64,000 bases of DNA, from assembly GCF_037151175.1 (NCBI RefSeq), contig NZ_JBBCOR010000011.1, positions 58,269 through 122,268 of the forward strand, given 5' to 3'. A program made the position numbers and the translations under genes. This stretch comes from Asaia sp003994335. Lineage in GTDB: Bacteria; Pseudomonadota; Alphaproteobacteria; Acetobacterales; Acetobacteraceae. The notes under the pieces are model-generated. The model made no database searches and was not told where the DNA came from. It was given only the letters and a program-made list of their open reading frames with translations. Positions 44,647 to 53,567 of this stretch are shown in pieces; positions within the stretch are counted from its first letter, which is position 1; every line of letters begins with the position of its first letter.

Positions 44647-45972
44647 TCAGGGGCGTCCAATCGAGCGATAGGTGAACCCGGCATCGCGCAAGGCGGCGGG
44701 GTCCCAGATATTACGGAAATCAGCGATGGCCGTGCCGCGCATGGCGGCTTTCAGCTTGGCCGGGGCGATGGCGCGGAACTCGTTCCACTCGGTCAGCACG
44801 ACGAGGGCATCCGCCTCGGTGGCGGCTTCCTGCGCGGAGCTGGCGTAGATCACGGTTTCAGGCAGGAGAGGGCGGGCGGCTTTCATGCCTTCGGGGTCGA
44901 AGGCCTTGATATGAGCTCCTTCCTCGATCAGTCGATGAATGAGCGGAAGCGAAGAGGCCTCGCGCATGTCATCGGTATCGGGCTTGAAGGTCAGGCCCAG
45001 AATGGCGATGGTCTTGCCGCGCACCGTGCCGTCGCAAAGGGCGATGACACGTTCGGCCATGGCGGATTTGCGATCCTCGTTGATGGCGACCGTGGCCTCG
45101 ACCAGACGCGAAGGCGCTCCGGCATCGCGGGCAATGGCCGTGAGCGCGCGGGTATCCTTGGGGAAACATGACCCGCCATAGCCGGGCCCAGCATGGAGGA
45201 ATTTGCGGCCGATGCGCTGGTCCAGCCCCATGCCGCGCGCCACGTCATGGATGTTGCCCCCTACCTGCTCGCAAAGATCGGCCATCTCGTTGATGAAGGT
45301 GACTTTCATGGCCAGAAAGGCATTGGCAGCGTATTTGGTGAGTTCGGCGGTTTCCAGCCCTGTCATGACGATGGGCGTCTCGATCAGATAGAGTGGCCGA
45401 TAGAGCTGGCGCATGAGCGCGCTGGCATGGGCACCCTGATCGGGCGCGCTGTCATCGATGCCGATGATGACGCGATCGGGGCGCATGAAATCGCCGATGG
45501 CGTTGCCTTCACGCAGGAATTCCGGATTCGAGGCGACGCTGAACGCGAGTTCGGGACGTTCCTCGCGCAGGATACGGGCGACCTCGCGTCCTGTTCCCAC
45601 GGGCACGGTGGATTTGGTCACCACCAGCAGGCCCTTGCTGGCATGGCGCGCAATTTGCCGCGTGGCCTCATAGACATAGGTCAGGTCGGCATGGCCATCG
45701 CCGCGACGCGTGGGCGTGCCGACAGCAATGAAAACGGCATCGACCGTGTCGATTACGGAGGCCAGATCATCGGTGAAGGCAAGACGCCCGGCAGCGGTAT
45801 TGGCGGAGACGATCTTGTCCAGACCCGGCTCATAGATCGGGATGATCCCTGCCCGCAAGGCGGCGAGCTTGTCCTGAGCAGCTTCGACAATCACCACATC
45901 GGTGCCGAACTCCGCGAAACAGGCACCGGAAACCAGTCCGACATAACCGCCGCCAATCATCGCTATGCGCAT
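44647..45972 (-). CDS. ugd: UDP-glucose 6-dehydrogenase
   Basis: 441 residues from the ATG at 45972. The NAD-binding start IAMIGGGYVGLVSGACFAEFG, STVPVGTG, NPEFLREGNAI and the catalytic GPGYGGSCFPKDT Cys are all present, with the C-terminal UDP-binding domain (TFKPDTDDMREA). It oxidises UDP-glucose to UDP-glucuronate for exopolysaccharide or lipid modification. No polysaccharide genes flank it here. Confidence 0.96.
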   Translation of the reverse strand: MRIAMIGGGYVGLVSGACFAEFGTDVVIVEAAQDKLAALRAGIIPIYEPGLDKIVSANTAAGRLAFTDDLASVIDTVDAVFIAVGTPTRRGDGHADLTYVYEATRQIARHASKGLLVVTKSTVPVGTGREVARILREERPELAFSVASNPEFLREGNAIGDFMRPDRVIIGIDDSAPDQGAHASALMRQLYRPLYLIETPIVMTGLETAELTKYAANAFLAMKVTFINEMADLCEQVGGNIHDVARGMGLDQRIGRKFLHAGPGYGGSCFPKDTRALTAIARDAGAPSRLVEATVAINEDRKSAMAERVIALCDGTVRGKTIAILGLTFKPDTDDMREASSLPLIHRLIEEGAHIKAFDPEGMKAARPLLPETVIYASSAQEAATEADALVVLTEWNEFRAIAPAKLKAAMRGTAIADFRNIWDPAALRDAGFTYRSIGRP

Positions 45973-46074
45973 GTGATCTCTTTTCCTGTGCGAAACCTGA
46001 ATGTGCAGGGCGTAGCTCAAACTACGCGCGGGATAAAGCGCGCAGGGTAGGTGGCAGGCGGCGATGGGCGGTGA

Positions 46075-46722
46075 TCACCTGATATAAATGGAGCCGAAGC
46101 CCTTCAGCGATGGCGCCTGATAGATATCGAAGATGATGAAATCGTAGCCGGTACGTCTGTCGACCCACAGACTGACGAGCCCCGCAGGTGAATCGGGTGA
46201 ACCAAAAAACGCGAAGCCTTTGATGGGTCTGGTTCTGGAGACGATGAGCGGAATGCGCCGGACGGGGGGAGTATTTTTTTCGACGAAAATGACAGACCGA
46301 TCGGGGGCCCGTTCTATGCAGATATCGGCTGTTGTCGAGAGATGGCTGCAGCGCCTTCGCTCCCCGTGATCGTAGAACGAGGGGTCAACACTTCGCGCGG
46401 TGCCTCCACGGATAAGCCCTCGCGGTTGCAGCTCGAAAAGCTGGGCGTCGCGCGTCTGGAACATTCCAACGATATGTCTAAGGATGTCTGGGATGCAGGT
46501 CACGAAATCAAGGTGGAAAACCGGACTTGTCTTGAACCCTCTGAACTCGCTCTGCCAATCGAAATACCCATCCATTGTCCCGACGGTCAGCCGGGTTCCC
46601 GAAAGGACCTCATCGGGCGTGCGGCATAGAGGAAGTTCGGCAGCTTGTGCGCATCCACATACCAGGGCCATGATTGTGGCAGTCACAAGGATTGTTCGGT
46701 CTCGATATATTCTTGTTTTCAT
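46075..46722 (-). CDS. Secreted protein of unknown function
   Basis: 215 residues. A signal peptide (TILVTATIMALVCGCAQAAE) is plain, with Cys residues near the cleavage that do not form a convincing lipobox. Several further Cys (LCRT, VTCIP, RRCSH, DICIE) suggest disulphides in the periplasm. The C-terminal half is beta-rich (GLVSLWVDRRTGYDFIIFDIY). I recognise no family. It is upstream of ugd on the same strand, 102 bp away. Confidence 0.65.
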   Translation of the reverse strand: MKTRIYRDRTILVTATIMALVCGCAQAAELPLCRTPDEVLSGTRLTVGTMDGYFDWQSEFRGFKTSPVFHLDFVTCIPDILRHIVGMFQTRDAQLFELQPRGLIRGGTARSVDPSFYDHGERRRCSHLSTTADICIERAPDRSVIFVEKNTPPVRRIPLIVSRTRPIKGFAFFGSPDSPAGLVSLWVDRRTGYDFIIFDIYQAPSLKGFGSIYIR

Positions 46723-47186
46723 CCCTTTTTAAATCCTTCAATAGTATTTTACTTTACTGAAGATATCTTATTTCTAAGTAATATTCGAATAAATCGACAA
46801 GCTTGTCTTCTGGCGACCCGAGGCGCGTGGCGTCGTTAGAGGGCGGTGGTTTGGCGTCCGGTTGCGGCATGAGCCTTAAGGCATGAGGGGTGTATTCTGT
46901 CGGTCGCGGGAGCAGGCCAAGGAGGGCAGCTTGCGGCGAGGCGGAGATCCGGCCTGGGTCACAGTCACACAAACCCGTTATATGGTGCGCGCGTGGAGGG
47001 CTGTTGCAAAAACCCCAGTTGCCTTTCTGGCAGAGGAGGCGGAGAAGAGTGTCATATGTCTGACGGACACGACTCCCCCGACGAAACTGGATCCGGTCTT
47101 TTTCCAGCTTTTCACCGGACCGCCTTCTGGGTTGCCGGTTGCTGTTCGTGTTCTGAGGGCCAAGACTGATTGGACCCGGTTTTCCC
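46723..47186. other. 464-bp intergenic region, partly AT-rich
   Basis: 46723-46800 is clearly richer in A/T than the neighbourhood and probably holds the promoter of the secreted-protein gene. The remaining short frames on both strands have no family resemblance. No hairpin of note was seen. Confidence 0.45.
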
Positions 47187-48437
47187 GTGCTGACCTCATC
47201 GCCTCATCCCGCCATACGCTTTTCTACCGGGCAGATTATTCTGCTTGGTCTCGTCAGCACCATCGGTCCGATCTCGACCGACATGTATCTGCCTGCTTTC
47301 CCGCAGTTGGAGCGTGATCTTGGGCAGGGTCCGGGCTCGGCTCAGCTCACTTTGGCGGCGTGGTTCATCGGCCTGGCCATCGGGCAGTTCTGTCTTGGCC
47401 CGCTCTCGGACCGGTTCGGGCGGCACAAACCCATGGTGGTGGGGCTGGCCATTTATGTGGCGGCAACCATCGCTCTCGCCACCACCGGCTCCTACTGGTC
47501 GTTCTGCCTGCTGCGCCTCGTGGCGGCTCTGGGTGGGGCCATTACCAGCGTCATTCCCCGCGCCATCGTGCGCGATGTGGCAACAGGACATGAAGCTGTG
47601 CGGCTCATGTCCCAACTCACCCTCGTTTTCGGTGTCGGGCCCATTCTTGCTCCGACTCTGGGCAGCGTGTTTCTCGCCTTCGGAAGCTGGCGCCTGATTT
47701 TCTGGGCCGGGGCCGTGGCGGCCACTGCTTTGGCCGCGCTCTGGCTCATGGTCATGCCGGAAACCCTGCCGGTCGAGCGACGCTACGCGCTGCCCCCGGT
47801 CGAGATCCTGCGGCGCTATGTGAGCCTCGTGCGTGAGCCTGTCTTCATGTCCTCGGCCACGCTGTCGAGCTTCAGTACCTTCGTGATGTTTGCCTATCTC
47901 TCGAACGCACCGCTGCTCTTCGAGCATCTGCTGGGGTTCTCGCCCCGAGCTTTCGCCATTTTCTTCGGGATCAATGCGGGCGGGTTCATTCTTGCCACTC
48001 AGATCAATGGCAAGCTGTCCCATCGCTATAAATTCACCTCGGTCATGCAGGGGGGACTGGCGGCCTGTCTGGCATCCGGGCTTGTGCTGCTGGCCGTAAG
48101 CGCCAGCCATATCGTCGGGCAGAACGACCCCTGGCCGCTCTGCGCGCTGATCATCACCACCACATTCACCCTTGGCTTCATCGGGCCGAATGCCAATGTG
48201 CTGGCGCTTACGCATCATGGGCATCAGGCCGGGGCGGCCTCGGCGTTGCTGGGAACCATGGCCTTCGCCATTGGCGGGTCGAGCGGCATCCTCATGGCGC
48301 TTCTGCCGCCGACACGGCTGAGTTCGACGGCCTTTGGCATGCTGGCTGGTATTGCAGGCATGGTGCTATGCAATTTCTGGCGCCGTTCTGCCGAGAGGCG
48401 TCAGATCCAGAACACGGGCGAGGCTGCGCGTATCTAA
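47187..48437 (+). CDS. Bcr/CflA-type MFS drug exporter
   Basis: 416 residues from a GTG at 47187; no ATG lies before the first helix. Twelve helices. STIGPISTDMYLPAFPQL in helix 1, LSDRFGRHKPMVVG in loop 2-3 and PRAIVRDVA in helix 4-5 are the Bcr/CflA signature (DHA1 group). It should export drugs or small metabolites in exchange for protons. Convergent with the sugar porter 27 bp away. Confidence 0.9.
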   Translation: MLTSSPHPAIRFSTGQIILLGLVSTIGPISTDMYLPAFPQLERDLGQGPGSAQLTLAAWFIGLAIGQFCLGPLSDRFGRHKPMVVGLAIYVAATIALATTGSYWSFCLLRLVAALGGAITSVIPRAIVRDVATGHEAVRLMSQLTLVFGVGPILAPTLGSVFLAFGSWRLIFWAGAVAATALAALWLMVMPETLPVERRYALPPVEILRRYVSLVREPVFMSSATLSSFSTFVMFAYLSNAPLLFEHLLGFSPRAFAIFFGINAGGFILATQINGKLSHRYKFTSVMQGGLAACLASGLVLLAVSASHIVGQNDPWPLCALIITTTFTLGFIGPNANVLALTHHGHQAGAASALLGTMAFAIGGSSGILMALLPPTRLSSTAFGMLAGIAGMVLCNFWRRSAERRQIQNTGEAARI

Positions 48438-48464
48438 GCATAGCTCTGCTTGCGCTTCTGCGCG

Positions 48465-49916
48465 TCAGGGGCGGAAAGTACCGTTGCGCAGGCTGTTCTC
48501 AATCTCCTCCAGCGTCGTGTTCTTTGTTTCCGGCACCCAGCGCAGGACGAAAAAGAACGCCAGGGCGTTGATCGCCCCGAACAGCCAGAATGTCCCGCTG
48601 CGCCCGAGATCGTGCACCAGAGTGAGGGTGAACAGCGACACGAGCGTATCCGACAGCCAGACCGTTGCGCTCGCCAGCCCCATGGCCTTGCTGCGTATGA
48701 TCAGGGGAAAGACCTCGGAGGCTACCAGCCAGACCGCCACCGAGAGTGAGCCGAAATTGAAGAAGATATAGGCGAGCAGAGCCAGCACCACGCAGACGAG
48801 TCTCATCCCCTCCAGCGGGGCGGTACTGTCAAAGAGTGTCCCGAGGGCAAAAAGCGCGAGCGCTGCAAAAGGCAGCATCTTCAGCAACATGCGTCGCCGC
48901 CCGACGCGGTCGATCAGCATGATTCCCATAAACGTGGTGATTGTGGACGTCACGCCGACCCCGACCGAGGTCAGCAGGGCAGCCGAGTGACCGAGCCCTG
49001 CCTCGGAAAGGATGATCGGCGCGTAATACACGATCACGTTCGGCCCGGAGAGCTGGGAAAGCGCCGCGAGCCCGATCGCCGCGATCAGGGCCGGGCGCAG
49101 CCAGGATGTGCGTAAGGCCGACCATCCGGGCGTATCCGATGCCTGATCCTGCGCTTGGCGCAGAGCATCGAGTTCCCGGCGTATCGGTTCGTGATGGCCA
49201 CGCAGACGATAGAGCACCTGAACGGCTTGCGCGGCTCTGCCCTGCTCAAGCAGCCATCTGGGGCTTTCAGGCAGGAATACCATACCCAGAGCGAGAAACA
49301 GGGCCGGGATGACGCCAAGCCCGAACATCAGGCGCCAGCATTCCGGCGGCCCGGCCAGGGCGTAGCCAACAGCAAAAGCGACGAGCAGCCCCAGAGAGAA
49401 GACAAGCTGAAACAGCGAGACCAGTCCGCCGCGACGCTCTGCCGGGGCGAGTTCAGCCACATAGACCGGCACGATCTGTGTGGTTGCGCCGATGGCCCAC
49501 CCCAACACGAACCGTGCCAGAATGAGCATGGTCTGCGATGGAGCCAGCGCGCAGCCCAAGGAGGCAAGGGTAAAAACGAGCGCCGCCACCATGACAGAGG
49601 GGCGACGTCCCAACCGGTCGGAGAGCGGGCCGCTCATGATGGCCCCGAACACCGCGCCCAGATTGAGCGCGGCTGCAATCCCTTGCTGGCCCATACTGTC
49701 CAGAGCAAAACTATGGGTAATATAGATCAGGGCAGAGGCGATGATCCCGGTATCATAACCGAAGAGCAGCCCCCCTGTTGCCGCAACCGAGGCGGCCAGA
49801 GCGACCATGCGGTGAGCGCCGTCCCGCCTGTCAGGCGCGGCTTCGAGCCTTCGTAGCGTGGTGTCGAGTTCTGTCGTAAGGCGTGCGTCGGCGGGGCGGG
49901 GGGCATTATTCGGCAT
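48465..49916 (-). CDS. Sugar-porter family MFS transporter
   Basis: 483 residues, twelve helices. GGLLFGYDTGIIASAL (helix 1), SDRLGRRPSVMV, PESPRWLLEQGR and PETKNTTLEEIE are the sugar-porter marks. In helix 7 the usual QQ-G-N block reads SQLSGPNVIVYYAP, so the first Gln is replaced by Ser. It carries a sugar or a related polyol or cyclic acid with protons. It sits 75 bp downstream of the shikimate-dehydrogenase-like gene, so the two probably share a transcript controlled by the LacI next door. Substrate could be quinate or shikimate rather than a sugar. Confidence 0.9.
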   Translation of the reverse strand: MPNNAPRPADARLTTELDTTLRRLEAAPDRRDGAHRMVALAASVAATGGLLFGYDTGIIASALIYITHSFALDSMGQQGIAAALNLGAVFGAIMSGPLSDRLGRRPSVMVAALVFTLASLGCALAPSQTMLILARFVLGWAIGATTQIVPVYVAELAPAERRGGLVSLFQLVFSLGLLVAFAVGYALAGPPECWRLMFGLGVIPALFLALGMVFLPESPRWLLEQGRAAQAVQVLYRLRGHHEPIRRELDALRQAQDQASDTPGWSALRTSWLRPALIAAIGLAALSQLSGPNVIVYYAPIILSEAGLGHSAALLTSVGVGVTSTITTFMGIMLIDRVGRRRMLLKMLPFAALALFALGTLFDSTAPLEGMRLVCVVLALLAYIFFNFGSLSVAVWLVASEVFPLIIRSKAMGLASATVWLSDTLVSLFTLTLVHDLGRSGTFWLFGAINALAFFFVLRWVPETKNTTLEEIENSLRNGTFRP

Positions 49917-49991
49917 GACGGGACTCCTTGCATGGCGCGACGCGCGTGCCGGATGCGTACCCTGGGACAGGCGCGCCCCGGAGAGAAAGGC

Positions 49992-50849
49992 TCAGTCCTG
50001 CACGCCGAAAATAATGGCCAGGGTCTTTTCCATGATCTCCGCGGAGAGCTTCACGCCCAGAACGAGTTCCGCACCGATGATGCCCTGATTGACCAGCATG
50101 CCCAGCCCGTCGAGCGTCTGACAGCCTTGCTCCTTCGCGCTCCGCAATAGCTTCGTCATGGGCGGGTTCGGGATCACATCCGCTACAATGCGCGCATGGA
50201 CCAGGGTTTCGCTCTTGAGCGACGGCATGGCCTCTGGATCGCCAAGACCGATCGAGGTGGCATTGATCAGCACATCCACGCCTTCGGGCACGGCCAGTTC
50301 GCCCGACCAGTCCAGGGTCTTCGCTTCACACGCTGTATTTTCCTCGAGAAGGTGCGCAATGGAAACGGCCTTGTCTGCGCTGCGATTGGCCACGGTGATC
50401 GATTGTGCGCCAGCGAGAGCGAGTTCTACCGCGATGGCCCGCGCCGCCCCTCCGGCCCCCAGAATGAGGATGGTCTTACCCTTCGGGTCGGTCAGCTTGC
50501 GCAGCGAGGCCAGAAAGCCTTTGCCATCGGTATTGTTACCCGTGAGCTTGCCGTCGTGGATCTGCACGCAATTGACCGCCCCGATGATTCTGGCGGATTC
50601 CGCGATGGAATCGAGATGGTCGAGCACTGCGATCTTGTGGGGGATGGAACAATTGAATCCGGCCCATTCCATGGCCTTCGCGCCAGCGATGGCAGCGGCG
50701 AGATGTTCCGGCTTGACGTCGCAATTGATATAGCGCGCATCGAGCCCGGCCTTGGCATATCCGGCCTCCATCATCGCGACGGTAGGGTTCTTGGCACATG
50801 GGGTCGAGAAAGACCCAGTCAGGATCGAGCGAAAGGAACGGTCTGTCAT
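49992..50849 (-). CDS. Shikimate/quinate dehydrogenase-like protein
   Basis: 285 residues from the ATG at 50849. SILTGSFSTP supplies the Ser pair that binds the ring acid. SIPHKIAVLDHLD holds the catalytic Lys and NTDGKGFLASL the catalytic Asp. GAGGAARAIAVELA is the nucleotide loop, followed by ANRSADK for NADP. The family covers AroE and the catabolic YdiB/quinate enzymes. A place between a LacI gene and a sugar porter argues for a catabolic role rather than aromatic biosynthesis. Confidence 0.85.
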   Translation of the reverse strand: MTDRSFRSILTGSFSTPCAKNPTVAMMEAGYAKAGLDARYINCDVKPEHLAAAIAGAKAMEWAGFNCSIPHKIAVLDHLDSIAESARIIGAVNCVQIHDGKLTGNNTDGKGFLASLRKLTDPKGKTILILGAGGAARAIAVELALAGAQSITVANRSADKAVSIAHLLEENTACEAKTLDWSGELAVPEGVDVLINATSIGLGDPEAMPSLKSETLVHARIVADVIPNPPMTKLLRSAKEQGCQTLDGLGMLVNQGIIGAELVLGVKLSAEIMEKTLAIIFGVQD

Positions 50850-50886
50850 GAAGGGCTCTCCCAAGCGCATATCAGGATGCGCTCAA

Positions 50887-50906
50887 TTTTGCATAGCTAT
50901 GCAAAA
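50887..50906. promoter_or_regulatory. Perfect 20-bp palindrome, candidate LacI operator
   Basis: TTTTGCATAGCTATGCAAAA reads the same on both strands. It sits 38 bp upstream of the shikimate-dehydrogenase-like start and 42 bp beyond the LacI stop. Symmetry, length and place suit the neighbouring LacI protein, blocking the promoter of the dehydrogenase-porter unit. Confidence 0.65.
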
Positions 50907-50947
50907 GAAGCGATGAAGACAGCAAGGGTTGCACCATGAAGACGGTT

Positions 50948-51961
50948 TTAAGGAGTGATCATGCGGGACGTGCTACGTCGCAGCACGAGATCGGCCTCGA
51001 TCACATGGGTTTCCGACAGGCGCTCATCCGGAACTGATAGTGAGCGGGCGAGGATATCGAGCGAGGCTGCCACCAGCGCATCGGGGCGCTGATCAAAGCT
51101 GCTGAGCTGATAGGAGTGCCAGGCCGATTGTGGGATGTTGTCATAGCCGATCACCACCACATCCTCTGGGCAGCTCATACCACCTGTGTCCTTGAGCGCA
51201 TCCAGCGCGCCACAGCCCATCAGGTCATTGCTGCAGAATAATCCGTCAGGTCTGTGTCCAGCGCGCAGGGCTTCGGAAACGGCGCTGAACGCAGAGTCGT
51301 AATGGTCATCGCCCTGGAGCTCGGTTACGCTCGACCTTTCTGCGCTCCAGCCCTCCAGAAACCCGGCGCGGCGGGCGCGTGACGCGGCATTGACGACTGG
51401 ACCTGCCAGCCAATAGGGGCGCTCGACCCCCCATTGCTGCATGAGCGCTGCGACGCGTCGTCCAGACTCAAAATTATTGGAGCGTACCGACGAAATTCCC
51501 GGGCCGATGAGGGCCGAGTTGAAGCAGATTACCGGGATATTCAATGTCGAGAGCGCGGCAGCCGTATCTTCCGAACCGATCGCCAGTGCGGTGATCAGCG
51601 CATCCACGCGATATCCTGCCAGAGTGTCCAGCGCCATTTCGAGTGTGACCGTGTCCATGACCTGGACCAGAAGCACCTGAAAGCCAGCCTCGCGTATGCC
51701 CGCCGATAATTGCTCGAGGGCCGAGCCGTAGAGCGGGTTGCGTAGCCCGCCAACGATGATGCCTATCATGCCTGAGCGCCCTGTCAGCATGATCGAAGGG
51801 ATACGGTTTGGCTTGTAATTAAGCGTATCCGCCGCCTTGAGCACCTTCTCCCGCGTGGCGGGAGAAATGCTGGCCGTTGTGGAGAAGGCACGGGAGACGG
51901 CCGATTGGGACACGCCAGCAAGGCGGGCAACATCGATCGAGGTGATCACACGCTTGGTCAT
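50948..51961 (-). CDS. LacI/GalR-family regulator of the shikimate-dehydrogenase/porter unit
   Basis: 337 residues. TSIDVARLAGVSQSAVSRAFS is a standard LacI helix-turn-helix (here with the normal Ser), followed by the hinge helix (ATREKVLKAADTLNYKPNRIPS). The effector domain ends DILARSLSVPDERL. It is upstream of and codirectional with the shikimate-dehydrogenase-like and porter genes, and the palindrome at 50887 lies between them. The inducer is probably the carried ring acid or sugar. Confidence 0.9.
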   Translation of the reverse strand: MTKRVITSIDVARLAGVSQSAVSRAFSTTASISPATREKVLKAADTLNYKPNRIPSIMLTGRSGMIGIIVGGLRNPLYGSALEQLSAGIREAGFQVLLVQVMDTVTLEMALDTLAGYRVDALITALAIGSEDTAAALSTLNIPVICFNSALIGPGISSVRSNNFESGRRVAALMQQWGVERPYWLAGPVVNAASRARRAGFLEGWSAERSSVTELQGDDHYDSAFSAVSEALRAGHRPDGLFCSNDLMGCGALDALKDTGGMSCPEDVVVIGYDNIPQSAWHSYQLSSFDQRPDALVAASLDILARSLSVPDERLSETHVIEADLVLRRSTSRMITP

Positions 51962-52031
51962 GGCCCGCTTATGCCACGAAGTCTGGCCGTGACGCGATAT
52001 GGCGTCGTGAAGCGGGTCGCAGAGCGTCCAA

Positions 52032-52565
52032 TCAGTGATAGCGACAGGGTTTGTTGCGCTCGGGCGGGTTGGCGGACTGGATGACCAGAAGCGTCACTTC
52101 GTCGTCGCCCACATTGCCCGCATCATGGCCCTTCTTGCCCTTATAGGGGCCATCGGCCATGGGACGCACATCCTGATCCTCGCCGAACAGGATATCCCCC
52201 GGGCCCATTTCCACTCGGGTTCCGTCCATCGCGCGTACCCACCAACGCCCCTTGAGCGGGATGATCCATTGGGGCTTGGGGTCAGGATGCCAGGCCCCAT
52301 TCCAGTGGCGCGGCTGAACGGTCATCATCACGGTGGCAGTCTGGGGCTCCATGGGGTTTTGCCATTGTGGCCCCGCTGGCGGCGACATGCTCTTGAGGAA
52401 GAAATTCGAGACCGGGCAGCGTGAGACATGGCTTACGCCATTCGTGTCGGTCCAGAGATGCTGATAACTGCGCAAGGGCTTGGCCGGGGTATTGTCCGCA
52501 GCTTGCGCCATGGCCGCAGCCGCCAGAAAGGCAAGGAGAAGCGGTATCGGCCATAAATATTTCAT
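52032..52565 (-). CDS. Exported cupin-like protein
   Basis: 177 residues. A signal peptide (ending MAQAADN) sends it to the periplasm. HWNGAWHPDPKPQWIIPLKGRWWV and GTRVEMGPGDILFGEDQD follow the two-motif cupin pattern, though the first His pair is spaced unusually. The C-terminus has another charged block, YKGKKGHDAGNVGDDEV. It is divergent from the hydrolase gene (52653). Enzymatic role unknown. Confidence 0.75.
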   Translation of the reverse strand: MKYLWPIPLLLAFLAAAAMAQAADNTPAKPLRSYQHLWTDTNGVSHVSRCPVSNFFLKSMSPPAGPQWQNPMEPQTATVMMTVQPRHWNGAWHPDPKPQWIIPLKGRWWVRAMDGTRVEMGPGDILFGEDQDVRPMADGPYKGKKGHDAGNVGDDEVTLLVIQSANPPERNKPCRYH

Positions 52566-52652
52566 TGATCTGGCTCTCGATAATCGGGTTACAGAAGGGT
52601 CACATCTTCTTGACTACGCATCTATGCGAAAAACGTTCCGAGACCCTTAACC

Positions 52653-53468
52653 GTGATCAGATACCTCGCGATCGCCACGGGCTTTGCCATAGCCCTCTAT
52701 CTCGCCCTCGCCGCGTTTCTCTATCTGCGTCAGGACAGGCTGGTTTTCCCCGCCGATTCAGTGCCTGTTCAGGATCCTGCATCCCTGATGGCGGATACGA
52801 GTCTCGTCACCCTCCACACGTCTGACGGTCTGGCGCTCGCGGCCTATTATCGCGCGCCGGGCCATGAGAGGCCGGTCATCGTTTACCTTCACGGCAATGC
52901 GGGCTCGATCACGACACGCGCGCATCGCTTCGCCTTGATGACCCAAGGCGATACAGGTCTGCTCGCGGTCGAATATCGGGGATATGCAGGGAATCCCGGC
53001 AAACCGAGCGAGGCGGGGCTGATACGCGATGCTGCGTCTGCCATGCGGTTTCTCGCGGCTCAGGGAATCGCTCCGGATCGGATCATTCTTTATGGTGAGT
53101 CCCTCGGGACGCACGTCGCCCTGCGCACCGCCCTCAATTTTCGCGCTGCCGGGCTCGTGCTGGATGCACCCTATACCAGCATCGCCGATGTCGCGGCGTC
53201 GCGATACCCCTACATGCCCGTCCGTATGCTGCTGAGAAACCCGTTCGACACGCTGAGCCGTATTCCCGGACTCAAAATGCCGCTTCTGGTCATGCGAACG
53301 CTTCAGGACAAGACGGTCCCGCCATCCGAGAGCCTTGCAGTATTCAACGCCGCCCCCGAGCCCAAGCAGATCTGGACGACGCAGCAGGGATCACATTCGA
53401 CCCTGATCGAGAACGGAGGCCTCGCTGTCCTCGACCGTTTCATCGAGCACGTCAGCCCTGCACCCTGA
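52653..53468 (+). CDS. Alpha/beta hydrolase, membrane-anchored
   Basis: 271 residues from a GTG at 52653. One N-terminal helix (IATGFAIALYLALAAFLYL) anchors it. VIVYLHGNAGS is the oxyanion strand, YGESLGT the nucleophile elbow, DKTVPP the acid region and GSHSTL the catalytic His: a BEM46/ABHD13-like hydrolase. The substrate is unknown. It faces away from the cupin gene, with an inverted repeat (CGCAT-CT-ATGCG, 52617-52628) between the two. Confidence 0.87.
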   Translation: MIRYLAIATGFAIALYLALAAFLYLRQDRLVFPADSVPVQDPASLMADTSLVTLHTSDGLALAAYYRAPGHERPVIVYLHGNAGSITTRAHRFALMTQGDTGLLAVEYRGYAGNPGKPSEAGLIRDAASAMRFLAAQGIAPDRIILYGESLGTHVALRTALNFRAAGLVLDAPYTSIADVAASRYPYMPVRMLLRNPFDTLSRIPGLKMPLLVMRTLQDKTVPPSESLAVFNAAPEPKQIWTTQQGSHSTLIENGGLAVLDRFIEHVSPAP

Positions 53469-53567
53469 GCGGTTCAGGGTCTGAGGTCGCGCTCCGTGAA
53501 TGCCGCTCTATGGGCTATGCGGGTGCTGCAGGGTGCTTCATCCCTGCCTCAGCAAACCATCGTGCGA

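Noticed and set aside
46883..47317. 144-codon plus-strand frame before the MFS gene
   Set aside because: No family resemblance and it overlaps the start of the transporter in another frame.
47196..48224. 342-codon open frame on the minus strand, very rich in Gln, His and Glu
   Set aside because: Antisense to the Bcr/CflA transporter; composition is that of a membrane-protein shadow.
52617..52628. CGCAT-CT-ATGCG repeat as a second site for the 50.9-kb LacI
   Set aside because: It shares GCAT/ATGC with the 20-bp palindrome, but the spacing between half-sites is 2 rather than 4, so it is unlikely to be the same operator.
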